DNA of 64,000 nucleotides from Rhodobacteraceae bacterium UBA6197 (GTDB lineage: Bacteria; Pseudomonadota; Alphaproteobacteria; Rhodobacterales; Rhodobacteraceae): contig DISZ01000019.1 of NCBI GenBank assembly GCA_002422085.1, positions 1 to 64,000 on the forward strand, in the 5' to 3' direction. Of this stretch, positions 24,375 to 32,598 are shown one piece after another (the first letter of the stretch is position 1; the number at the start of each line of letters is the position of its first letter). The notes beneath the pieces are model-generated. The model worked only from the letters and a program-made list of their open reading frames with translations. It had not been told where the DNA came from and did no database searches. The translations under genes were made by a program, and so were the position numbers.

Positions 24375-25040
24375 TCAAGCCTTTTCGAGACAATCTTGCA
24401 AAAACGCCAGCGCAACCGACAGCCCATCAGGTGCAATGCCGTGGCCCGTGCCCTTCATGACATGGGCATAGGTCTCAAACCCCGCCGCAACCAGCGCGTC
24501 CGCCGCCAGCGCCATATCGGCAAAGGGCACCATCGGGTCGGCATCTCCGTGCAAAAGCAGGACCGGCGGTTTGCTGATCGCCTCGGCGGCCAACCTCTCG
24601 GGTTGCAGCAACCGCCCCGAAAAGGCAACGATACCGGCCAAGGGCCGGGCCCGGCGCGGCACCGTGTGCAGCGCCATCATCGTGCCTTGCGAAAACCCGA
24701 CAATCGCCATTTTTGAAGGGGTTACGCCGGTTTCCTCCAGCAAGTCATCGAGGAACCCGTTGAGGTCCGCCACCGCCAGATCCAACCCCGCCGCCGCCTC
24801 GGCATCGGACGAGCCATCAAGCCAGGGGATCGAAAACCACTGCCGCCCGAAGGGATTGCCAGCGCAGGGTTCAGGTGCATCCGGGGCCACAAACAAGGTG
24901 TCGGGCAGATGCGGCGCCAACGGATCGGCAAGGCCCAGAAGATCGGCACCATCGGCGCCATAGCCATGCAGAAACACCACGACCGAAGCCGTCTTGCCCG
25001 ATTTCGGCGCGCGCCGTCCGGCCTGCAATTTTCGCGTCAT
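24375..25040 (-). CDS. phospholipase/carboxylesterase family serine hydrolase
   Basis: An alpha/beta hydrolase of 221 residues in the YpfH/EstB-like carboxylesterase family. The triad is visible: Ser in GFSQGTMMAL, Asp in LLHGDADPMVP and His in KGTGHGIAPDG. HGYGADGADL forms the oxyanion strand-turn. Substrate is unknown. The start at 25040 is preceded by GAGGGGGT on the minus strand, and the stop of the glycosylase gene overlaps it by four bases (ATGA), so the two are translationally coupled. Confidence 0.88.
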   Translation of the reverse strand: MTRKLQAGRRAPKSGKTASVVVFLHGYGADGADLLGLADPLAPHLPDTLFVAPDAPEPCAGNPFGRQWFSIPWLDGSSDAEAAAGLDLAVADLNGFLDDLLEETGVTPSKMAIVGFSQGTMMALHTVPRRARPLAGIVAFSGRLLQPERLAAEAISKPPVLLLHGDADPMVPFADMALAADALVAAGFETYAHVMKGTGHGIAPDGLSVALAFLQDCLEKA

Positions 25041-25666
25041 AGGACCCCCTCGCGTGATTTCACCTTGGCGTAGTATGCCCACAAGAGCCGCGCCGCAACC
25101 GCCCGCCACGGCGACCATGCCAGCGCCATCTGCGCAAAAGCCTTGCGCCGGGGCCGGTCGGGCAGATCAAAGATCTGCCGCGCCGCCTCGGCCAGCGCAA
25201 GGTCGTCGGCGGCAAAGACATCGGCCCGGCCAAGGGCCGACATCAGATACATCTCGGCGGTCCACTGACCGATGCCATGAAGTGCCGTCAGTCGGGCGAT
25301 CACATCGGCATCCGGCAAATGGCGCAAGCCGGGGTAATCCAGCCCCGCCTCAGCCAGTGACAACAGGTAGCGGATCTTTTGTCGCGACAGGCCACAAAGG
25401 CGCAGATCGTCTTCGCTTGCCCGCGCCACAGCCTGCTCTTCGGCCAGGCCCGCCGCCAGCATCCGCGCCGTGATCGCCCGGGCCGATGCAACCGAGACCT
25501 GCTGGCCGATGATCGCATCGCGCAAGGCCGCGAAACCATCCGCGCGCCGACGCAGCGGCAAGGGGCCAGTCAGTATCAGGGCCGCCGCAAAGCGCGGCTC
25601 GGCGCGGGCCAGCCAGGCCGCGCCTTCGGCCACATCCGCATCGGTGGTTATGACGTATTGTCCCAT
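25037..25666 (-). CDS. DNA-3-methyladenine glycosylase II (AlkA-like)
   Basis: HhH-GPD superfamily base-excision enzyme, about 209 residues when started at MGQYVITTDADV (the frame is open 11 codons further). Key parts: DAIIGQQVSVASARAIT, the helix-hairpin-helix LHGIGQWTAEMYLM, and the catalytic Asp in FAADDLAL. It lacks the extra N-terminal domain of E. coli AlkA, as in the short bacterial form. It removes alkylated bases from DNA. It overlaps the downstream esterase gene by four bases. Confidence 0.9.
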   Translation of the reverse strand: MGQYVITTDADVAEGAAWLARAEPRFAAALILTGPLPLRRRADGFAALRDAIIGQQVSVASARAITARMLAAGLAEEQAVARASEDDLRLCGLSRQKIRYLLSLAEAGLDYPGLRHLPDADVIARLTALHGIGQWTAEMYLMSALGRADVFAADDLALAEAARQIFDLPDRPRRKAFAQMALAWSPWRAVAARLLWAYYAKVKSREGVL

Positions 25667-25741
25667 CGCGGCAGGTTGCCCCAGCCCGCGACAGCGCACC
25701 AGCCCCTTTCCCTGCCAGACGTGTCGCGCTAGTCAAGGCAG

Positions 25742-26980
25742 ATGACAGACAGGCCCTTTTCCTCCGATTCCCGCGCCAAGCGCAATCTGACCGTTCTGGT
25801 ATTGGCACAAGCGTTGCTGGGCTCGCAGATGTCGATGATCTTCATTGTCGGCGGGTTGGCCGGGCAAAGCCTTGCCTCGAACCCGTGCTGGTCGACTCTG
25901 CCCTTGTCGCTGATCGTGCTGGGGTCGGTGCTGTCGGCGCAACCGCTGTCAGAGTTCATGCAGAGCTATGGACGCCGCGCGGGCTTCATTCTGGCCACGG
26001 TGGCGGGCGCTGCGGGTGCTGCGATCGCGGCACGCGCGCTTTATGTCGGATCGTTCGGGATGTTCATGGCGGGATCGTTCCTGACCGGGATCTACATGTC
26101 GGCGCAAGGGTTTTATCGCTTTGCCGCAACCGATACCGCCAGCCCAGAATTCCAGCCCAAAGCCATATCCTATGTCATGGCGGGCGGGCTGGCGGCGGCG
26201 ATCATCGGGCCGCAACTGGTCCGAATGACCAGTCAGGCGATGGTCGTGCCGTTCATGGCAACCTATCTGGCGGTGATCGGGTTGAACCTGATCGGGCCGA
26301 TCCTGTTTGCCTTTCTTGAAATCCCTGCCCCCGGGCGGCGCGCAAAAGGCACCGCGCATCCGGGCCGGTCGCGCGGCGAGTTGCTGCGCGATCCGGTGAT
26401 CGTGGTGGCGATGATCTGCGCGATGGTATCCTACGCGTTGATGAACCTGGTGATGACCTCGACGCCTCTGGCGGTGGTCGGCTGCGGCTATGAGGCGGGG
26501 GACGCGGCCAATATCGTCTCGGCGCATGTGCTGGCGATGTATATGCCAAGCTTCTTTACCGGCCATCTAATCGCGCGATTCGGACGCGAGGTGATCGTGG
26601 GACTGGGGCTGGTCATTCTGGCGGTTTCGGGGGCGGTGGCGATGTCGGGGGTGGACCTCGAGCAGTTCTATATCGCGCTGGTGTTGCTGGGACTTGGCTG
26701 GAACTTCGGCTTTATCGGATCAACGGCGATGCTGGCTTCGGCCCATGCGCCCGAGGAACGCGGCCATATCCAGGGGATCAACGATTTCGTGGTCTTCGGC
26801 GGGGTTTTCGTGGCCTCGCTCAGTTCTGGCGGGCTGATGAATTGCTCGGCTTCGGGCGATCCGCAGGCTGGGTGGCAAGCGGTCAACATGGCAATGTTGC
26901 CGTTTCTGGTGTTGGCCGGAGGGGCGTTGATCTGGCTGGTGCTGCGCCCGAAAGAGACCCGCCAAAGCAAGCCGCGATGA
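25742..26980 (+). CDS. major facilitator superfamily transporter
   Basis: A 412-residue inner-membrane protein with twelve predicted helices in two bundles, broken by the basic loop PAPGRRAKGTAHPGRSRGE near residue 200. The helix 2-3 loop has EFMQSYGRRAGF, an MFS motif A variant. Related proteins are annotated as YbjJ/NRE-type transporters of unknown substrate; I cannot give one. It is divergent from the glycosylase gene and convergent with pgi, with the hairpin element at 26986 between them. Confidence 0.86.
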   Translation: MTDRPFSSDSRAKRNLTVLVLAQALLGSQMSMIFIVGGLAGQSLASNPCWSTLPLSLIVLGSVLSAQPLSEFMQSYGRRAGFILATVAGAAGAAIAARALYVGSFGMFMAGSFLTGIYMSAQGFYRFAATDTASPEFQPKAISYVMAGGLAAAIIGPQLVRMTSQAMVVPFMATYLAVIGLNLIGPILFAFLEIPAPGRRAKGTAHPGRSRGELLRDPVIVVAMICAMVSYALMNLVMTSTPLAVVGCGYEAGDAANIVSAHVLAMYMPSFFTGHLIARFGREVIVGLGLVILAVSGAVAMSGVDLEQFYIALVLLGLGWNFGFIGSTAMLASAHAPEERGHIQGINDFVVFGGVFVASLSSGGLMNCSASGDPQAGWQAVNMAMLPFLVLAGGALIWLVLRPKETRQSKPR

Positions 26981-26985
26981 GGCAA

Positions 26986-27042
26986 GGGGGCGCTGCCCCC
27001 CGTCCTGCGGACTCCCCCCGGGATATTTTTGCGAAGATGAAG
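26986..27042. repeat. GC hairpin plus dispersed GGGATATTT element, copy c
   Basis: The hairpin GGGGGC-GCT-GCCCCC (26986-27000) is followed by CGTCCTGCGGACTCCCCCC and GGGATATTTTTGCGAAGATGAAG (27020-27042). It begins 5 bp after the MFS stop codon, between convergent genes. It shares the hairpin with copy b and the tail with the copies near edd-eda. Confidence 0.6.
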
Positions 27043-27091
27043 GGCGCGCTTTGCGTGGCTTAGGCGACGGATCGCCCGAGAGGCCCGCACC

Positions 27092-28708
27092 CTATCCGGC
27101 GCTGCGCAGCCGATGGATTTCAGCGGCTAGCTGACGGGTGGAGCCGTCCTTTCCGGTCGCGTCGGCGGTGCCCTCCAGCACCGGCGCCAGCGCCAGCGCC
27201 AGTTCCTTGCCCAGCTCTACCCCCCATTGGTCAAAGCTGTTGATGCCAAGAATGACCCCCTCGGCAAACACACGGTGTTCGTAGAGGGCGAGGATTGCGC
27301 CCAGCACCTGCGGTGTCAGCCGGGGAAAAAGCAGCGTCGTCGAGGGGCGATTGCCCGGAAAGACCCGATGGCGGGCCTGACGGTCCAGCTCGGCCCCGGT
27401 CAGGCCCTTTTCGGCCATGATCCGGGTGGCTTCGGCCAATGACCGGCCGCGCATCAGCGCCTCGGATTGGGCGAGGCAATTGGCCACCAGCAGCAGGTGG
27501 TGGTGCGCCAGATCGGGTTCTTGCCCCTCTGCCGCCAGCATGAATTCGCACGGGATCACCCGCGTGCCTTGATGGATCAGCTGGTAGAAGGCATGTTGGC
27601 CGTTGGTGCCCGGCTCGCCCCAGACGACCGGCCCCGACGGATAGGGCAGATCGGACCCATCCATCGCCACGCGCTTGCCGTTGCTCTCCATTTCAAGCTG
27701 TTGCAGGTAGGCCGGCAGCCGCGACAAGCGCTGGTCATAGGGCAGCACGGCGCGCGTGGCATAGCCGCAGATCTGGTTGTGCCAGATCCCGGTCAGCGCC
27801 AACAACACGGGCAGATTGCCGGCGAAGGGGGCGGCGCGGAAATGGTCGTCCATCGCCTTGGCCCCGGCCAGAAACTGCGCGAAGCGCTCTGGCCCCACCG
27901 CGATCATCACCGACAGCCCGATCGGCCCCCAGACCGAATAGCGCCCGCCGACCCAATCTTCAAAGCCAAAGACCCGCGCGGCGGCAATGCCAAAGGCGCC
28001 GGTCTTGTCTGTCGCCGACGACAGTGCCACGAATTGCGCCGCCGGCTCGGACACCCGCGCCGCCATCCATTTGCGCGCGGATTCGGCATTGGTCATCGTC
28101 TCGATCGTGGTAAATGTTTTCGAGGCGACGATCACCAGCGTGGTTTCGGGGTCCAACCCGACCAGCGTGTCATGGATATGCGCGCCATCGACGTTCGAAA
28201 CAAAATGGCAGCGCGGCCCGTCGTGATAATGCGCCAGCGCCAGCGTGACCATCGCCGGTCCAAGATCTGATCCGCCAATGCCGATATTGACGATATCGGT
28301 GATGCGCCCGCCCTGCCCGGTGAAACGGCCCTCGCGGACATCTTCAGCAAAGCGCTGCATCCGCGCATAGGTCTTGCGCAGCGCAGGCATCACGTCCTGC
28401 CCGTTGACCATCACCTCGGCCTCAAGGTCGCGCAGCGCCGTGTGCAACACCGCGCGGCCCTCGGTCTCGTTGATCTTGGCGCCCGAAAACATCGCTTCTC
28501 GCCGTGCGGCGAGACCGGATTTTTCGGCCAGCCGAAGCAACAGGTTGCGCGCCTTGGCGTCGATATTCGTCTTGGAATAATCGAACAGAAAGCCGTCAAA
28601 ATGGGCGCTGTAACCCTCGGCTCGCCCGTCATGGGCGAACAGATCGAGGATCGGACGGGTTTTGACCGCCTCGTGGTGGTGGTGCAGATCGTCCCAGATG
28701 TTCAGCAT
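27092..28708 (-). CDS. pgi: glucose-6-phosphate isomerase
   Basis: Interconverts glucose 6-phosphate and fructose 6-phosphate. The product is 538 residues, normal for the bacterial long form. Conserved regions include NIGIGGSDLGPAM, KTFTTIETMTNA, GGRYSVWGPIGLS, WGEPGTNGQHAFYQLIHQG with the catalytic Glu and His, and the C-terminal INSFDQWGVELGK with the catalytic Lys. Last gene of the zwf-pgl-pgi operon, one base after pgl's stop. In this operon it would feed hexose phosphates formed by gluconeogenesis or from fructose into the Entner-Doudoroff route. Confidence 0.97.
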   Translation of the reverse strand: MLNIWDDLHHHHEAVKTRPILDLFAHDGRAEGYSAHFDGFLFDYSKTNIDAKARNLLLRLAEKSGLAARREAMFSGAKINETEGRAVLHTALRDLEAEVMVNGQDVMPALRKTYARMQRFAEDVREGRFTGQGGRITDIVNIGIGGSDLGPAMVTLALAHYHDGPRCHFVSNVDGAHIHDTLVGLDPETTLVIVASKTFTTIETMTNAESARKWMAARVSEPAAQFVALSSATDKTGAFGIAAARVFGFEDWVGGRYSVWGPIGLSVMIAVGPERFAQFLAGAKAMDDHFRAAPFAGNLPVLLALTGIWHNQICGYATRAVLPYDQRLSRLPAYLQQLEMESNGKRVAMDGSDLPYPSGPVVWGEPGTNGQHAFYQLIHQGTRVIPCEFMLAAEGQEPDLAHHHLLLVANCLAQSEALMRGRSLAEATRIMAEKGLTGAELDRQARHRVFPGNRPSTTLLFPRLTPQVLGAILALYEHRVFAEGVILGINSFDQWGVELGKELALALAPVLEGTADATGKDGSTRQLAAEIHRLRSAG

Positions 28709-28709
28709 G

Positions 28710-29381
28710 TCATTCGGCCCAATGGATGGTGGCGTGGCCCAGCACCAGACGGATCGGCGCCTGATCGGGGCGAAGGCTGGCGGCGCGCTCGATTGCGGCG
28801 CGTTTCTCGACGCCGGTAATCAGCACATGCGTATGCATCGCGTCTTGCAAGACGGGTGCCGTCAGGGTGATGCGGGGTTCGCCCGCGGCATCGGCGCGCA
28901 GAGCCATCAGCACCGGCGCCTCGGGCGACAACGCCTCGGCCAGACGGTCGGCGCCCGGAAACAGGCTGGCGGTGTGCATATCGGCCCCCATCCCCAGCAA
29001 AAGCACTGATATCGGAAGATACGGCACGATGCCGGCCGCCAGCGCCTCGAGCCGTTCTTCCGGGGTCGCGGCCTCGGCGTAAAGCGGCACCAGTTGCGCC
29101 ACACCCGCATGCCCGCGCAACAGATGTTGGCGCAACAGCCGTGTGTTTGAGCGCGCATGGGTTTCGGGCACCCAGCGTTCGTCATTCAGCACCACCGCGA
29201 CATGGGCCCAGTCCAGATCCACTTCGGACAAAAGATCGAACACGGGTCCCGGCGTCGTGCCGCCGGGGACCGACAGCGTGGCCTTTCCCGCCGTGCGCAG
29301 CGTTGCCGCCAATTGCCCCGCGATCCGGTCAGCCAGCGACAGCATCAGCATGTCGCGGTCGGGATACTCGATCAGGTTCAT
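28710..29381 (-). CDS. pgl: 6-phosphogluconolactonase
   Basis: Hydrolyses 6-phosphogluconolactone to 6-phosphogluconate. The 223-residue product is the DevB/SOL type: LSVPGGTTPGPVFDLL near residue 38, the NDERWVPETHARSN motif and LLGMGADMHTASLFPG are intact. Its start overlaps the zwf stop by four bases (ATGA) and its stop is separated from pgi by one base, so the three genes form a tightly coupled operon. Confidence 0.96.
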   Translation of the reverse strand: MNLIEYPDRDMLMLSLADRIAGQLAATLRTAGKATLSVPGGTTPGPVFDLLSEVDLDWAHVAVVLNDERWVPETHARSNTRLLRQHLLRGHAGVAQLVPLYAEAATPEERLEALAAGIVPYLPISVLLLGMGADMHTASLFPGADRLAEALSPEAPVLMALRADAAGEPRITLTAPVLQDAMHTHVLITGVEKRAAIERAASLRPDQAPIRLVLGHATIHWAE

Positions 29382-30832
29382 TCACGGATCTCCCGCCAGC
29401 GGCGCCCGTCGCGATGCATCAGCATCAAGGCGTCTTCCGGCCCCGAAGACCCCGCGTCATAGGATTGCGGCTTGTCGCTCCGCGCCTCCCAACCGGCGAT
29501 GATCGGGTCGGTCCAGGCCCAGGCGGACTCGACCTCGTCGCCGCGCATGAACAGCGTCTGGTTGCCACGGATCACATCCATGATCAATCGTTCGTAAGCG
29601 TCGGGAATGTCGGCACCATCCTCGCCCAAGGCTTCGGCAAAGGACATGTCCAGCGGCACTTGCACAAGGCGCATCCCGCCCGGCCCCGGTTCCTTGATCA
29701 TCACCTTGAGGTTCATCCCCTCATTCGGTTGCAAGCGGATCACCAGCACGTTTTCGCGCCAGCCCTCGGCATCGTCAAAGATCGAATGGGGCGGTTCCTT
29801 GAAGGTGATCGCGATCTCCGAAGTGCGCGCCCGCAGCCGCTTGCCGGTGCGCAAATAGAACGGCGTGCCCTTCCAGCGCCAATTCGCGACGTGGACTTTC
29901 AGCGCGATATAGCTTTCGGTCTTGCTGGAGGGGTTTTCCGAGTCTTCCAGATAGCCCGGCGCTCCGGACCGGGGAAGATATTGCCCCCGCACGATTTCTT
30001 CCGGACCGACCGGGTCGAGTGCGCGGATCACCTTCAGCTTTTCGTCGCGCACGGCATCGGGGTCAAAGTGATAGGGGGGCTCCATCGCGATCAGGCACAA
30101 AAGCTGCATCATGTGGTTTTGCACCATGTCGCGCATCGCGCCCGACTTGTCATAATAGCTGCCGCGCCCGCCCACGCCGACGGTCTCGGCGACCGTGATC
30201 TGCACATGGTCGACGTATTGCGAATTCCACAGCGGCTCGAACAGGATGTTGGCAAAACGTACCGCCATCAGGTTTTGCACCGTCTCCTTGCCCAGATAGT
30301 GGTCGATCCGATAGATCTGCGCCTCGGTGAAATGTTCCGCCAGCGTGGCGTTCAGGGCGCGCGCCGAGGTCAGGTCGCGACCAAACGGCTTTTCGACCAC
30401 GATCCGGCAATCGGGCGTGGCGATCGCATGGCTGTTCAGGTGATTGGCCAGATCGCCAAACAGCGATGGTGCCACCGAAAAGTAAAACGCCTGCACCGTG
30501 CCGTCGCGCATCTTCGATTTCAGCTCGGGCCAGCCCGCCTCGCCTTTGGCATCTATTGAGACATAGTCGAGAATGCCCAGAAACGCGGCGATCTGGGCCG
30601 CGTCCCGTTTGCCCTCGCCCACAAATTCCTGAATTGCTTCGGCGACCTGGGCGCGAAACCCCGGCGCGTCCATATCCGAACGCGCCGCCCCGATGATCCG
30701 CGCGCCATCGGTGATCTGGCCGGCCAGAAACCGCCGATAAAGCCCCGGCAAGATCTTGCGACGGGCCAGATCGCCGGTCGCGCCAAAGATCACAAGGTCA
30801 AACGAGTCAACCGGAATTACGCGCGAGACCAT
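29378..30832 (-). CDS. zwf: glucose-6-phosphate 1-dehydrogenase
   Basis: Oxidises glucose 6-phosphate to 6-phosphogluconolactone with NADP. The product is 484 residues: dinucleotide site FGATGDLARRK (16-26) and the active-site signature R175-IDHYLGKE with the catalytic His. First gene of zwf-pgl-pgi. A ribosome site AAGGAAA precedes the start. A 16-bp perfect palindrome centred 37 bp upstream of the start is the probable operator and is shared with edd. Confidence 0.97.
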   Translation of the reverse strand: MVSRVIPVDSFDLVIFGATGDLARRKILPGLYRRFLAGQITDGARIIGAARSDMDAPGFRAQVAEAIQEFVGEGKRDAAQIAAFLGILDYVSIDAKGEAGWPELKSKMRDGTVQAFYFSVAPSLFGDLANHLNSHAIATPDCRIVVEKPFGRDLTSARALNATLAEHFTEAQIYRIDHYLGKETVQNLMAVRFANILFEPLWNSQYVDHVQITVAETVGVGGRGSYYDKSGAMRDMVQNHMMQLLCLIAMEPPYHFDPDAVRDEKLKVIRALDPVGPEEIVRGQYLPRSGAPGYLEDSENPSSKTESYIALKVHVANWRWKGTPFYLRTGKRLRARTSEIAITFKEPPHSIFDDAEGWRENVLVIRLQPNEGMNLKVMIKEPGPGGMRLVQVPLDMSFAEALGEDGADIPDAYERLIMDVIRGNQTLFMRGDEVESAWAWTDPIIAGWEARSDKPQSYDAGSSGPEDALMLMHRDGRRWREIRE

Positions 30833-30860
30833 GGTGTGTTTCCTTGTTTACGGGTCAACT

Positions 30861-30876
30861 GCGTTAGCGCTAACGC
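30861..30876. promoter_or_regulatory. LacI-type operator upstream of zwf
   Basis: Perfect 16-bp palindrome GCGTTAGCGCTAACGC, located 29-44 bp upstream of the zwf start codon. The inner 12 bases GTTAGCGCTAAC with a central CG dyad are the form bound by LacI/GalR-family repressors. The same 14 bases GTTAGCGCTAACGC occur upstream of edd at 38334-38347. No LacI-family gene lies in the window. Confidence 0.8.
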
Positions 30877-30951
30877 GGGTCTTCTACCTCTCGATCGAGC
30901 GAAAGTCTAGCATTCGACGCTCTTACCGGCCAGAGAACACGCATTTGGCCA

Positions 30952-32598
30952 TCACAGCGCGATGACACGGTCAGCGCAGGCCAGTTCCGCCGCCCGATGC
31001 GAGGCCAAAAGCACGCTGGCCTTGGGCAATGCGGCCCGCAGGCCCGCCAGAACCCGACGCGCCGTGTCGTGGTCAAGCCCTTCGGTCGGCTCATCCAGCA
31101 ACAAGACCTCGGGCGCGCGCAATATGGCCCGGGCCAGAATCAGCCGTCGCGTCTCGCCCCCCGAAAGGCCGGTCCCGCCTTCGCCAAGGCGGCAGTCCAG
31201 CCCGCCCCGGCTTGCCAGCGCCGCGCCAAGCGCGACGGCCTCCACCGCTGTGGCGGCGCGGTCGCGGTCTGGCACGGCGCAGGCCAGCGACAGGTTGTCC
31301 ATGACCGTTCCCGCGATCAGCGCACCGCGCTGCGGCACCAGCATCAGACGGGCACGCAGATCGGTCTCGGGCCAATCGGCCAGCGGCTGCCCCCAAAGCC
31401 GGATCACGCCGGCGCCGGGGCTCAGCAGGCCCGCCGCCAAGGCCAGAACGGTGCTTTTTCCGGTGCCGCTGGGGCCGCGCAGCGCCAACCACTCACCGCG
31501 CGCAAGGGTCAGATCGAAACCCTCAAGCACCGGGCGCACCGCCTCGGGGCGGGCAAACCGCAGCCCCTCCAGCGAAAGCGCCGGTGCGCCGGGAACCGGC
31601 TTGGGGCTTTGCGTCGGGGCGACGGGCCGGGCCGTTTCGGGGGCCATGACACCGGCCGCGGCGACCTGCATCCGGCCCAGTTCGGCCAGACCCCGGCGCA
31701 GGCCCGACACGGTTTCCGCCAAGGCCAAGGCGGCAAAGAACCCCAAGGCGGCGGCGGCAGGCCCGATCACACCGTGCACGACCAGCCCGCCGCCCAACGC
31801 CAACGCGCCCGCCGCCACCACCGCCGAAACCGTCCCCAGGGCAAGGCCTGCGCGCCGCTCGATCCGGTCCAGCGCCCGGGCCGCGGCGCGGGCCTCGTGA
31901 TCGGCGGCGGCCAGATCTTGAAGGCGATCTTGCATCTGGCCAAAGACGATCAGGTCGCTGCGTCCGCGCAACAGCTCGATCGTGCCCAGACGCAGCCGTT
32001 GCAACGCGGCCTCGGCGGTGATCGAAGGCACGCGCCCCGCCTTCGCGACGCGCATCAGCGCCAGCCCGCCGCCGAGCGCATACCCCCCCGCCACCAACGC
32101 CCCGACCAGCGGATGCACCAGCCAACCCAGCATCACCGCCGCCCCGGCCAACGTCACCACACCCGCCGCCAAAGGCAGCACCAACCGCAGCGTCAGCCCG
32201 TCCAGCGCATCCACATCCGACACGATCCGGTTCAGCGCCGCACCGCCGCGCAATCTGGCCAACGCCTCGGACGGCGCACGCATCTGCCGCGCCAGCACCA
32301 CCAGACGCAATGTCACCAGCGCCCGCAGCGTCGCCTCATGGGTCAACAACCGTTCTCCGTAGCGTGCCGCCGTCCGCCCCAGCGCCAGGAAACGCACCCC
32401 CGCCGAGGGGCGAAACACGTCAAACGTCAACTTGATCCCGGCCATCCCCGCCAAGCCGCTTGCGGTGATGAACCACCCCGACAGGCCCAAAAGCGCCGCC
32501 CCCGCCGCCAGAACCGCAACCGACAGCACAGCGCCGCGCCACAGGGACCGCCTTTCAAGCCGCACGATCAACCGCAGAACCTGCCAAAGCGCGCTCAT
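30952..32598 (-). CDS. cydC: thiol-reductant ABC exporter subunit CydC
   Basis: Half of the CydDC exporter that moves cysteine/glutathione to the periplasm and is needed for assembly of cytochrome bd and c. The product is 548 residues: six-helix membrane domain (1-300) and ATPase domain with Walker A GPSGTGKST, signature LSGGETRRL and Walker B LLLDEPTEGLD. Its start overlaps the cydD stop by four bases. No cydAB genes follow; the next gene downstream is zwf, on the same strand after 119 bp. Confidence 0.9.
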   Translation of the reverse strand: MSALWQVLRLIVRLERRSLWRGAVLSVAVLAAGAALLGLSGWFITASGLAGMAGIKLTFDVFRPSAGVRFLALGRTAARYGERLLTHEATLRALVTLRLVVLARQMRAPSEALARLRGGAALNRIVSDVDALDGLTLRLVLPLAAGVVTLAGAAVMLGWLVHPLVGALVAGGYALGGGLALMRVAKAGRVPSITAEAALQRLRLGTIELLRGRSDLIVFGQMQDRLQDLAAADHEARAAARALDRIERRAGLALGTVSAVVAAGALALGGGLVVHGVIGPAAAALGFFAALALAETVSGLRRGLAELGRMQVAAAGVMAPETARPVAPTQSPKPVPGAPALSLEGLRFARPEAVRPVLEGFDLTLARGEWLALRGPSGTGKSTVLALAAGLLSPGAGVIRLWGQPLADWPETDLRARLMLVPQRGALIAGTVMDNLSLACAVPDRDRAATAVEAVALGAALASRGGLDCRLGEGGTGLSGGETRRLILARAILRAPEVLLLDEPTEGLDHDTARRVLAGLRAALPKASVLLASHRAAELACADRVIAL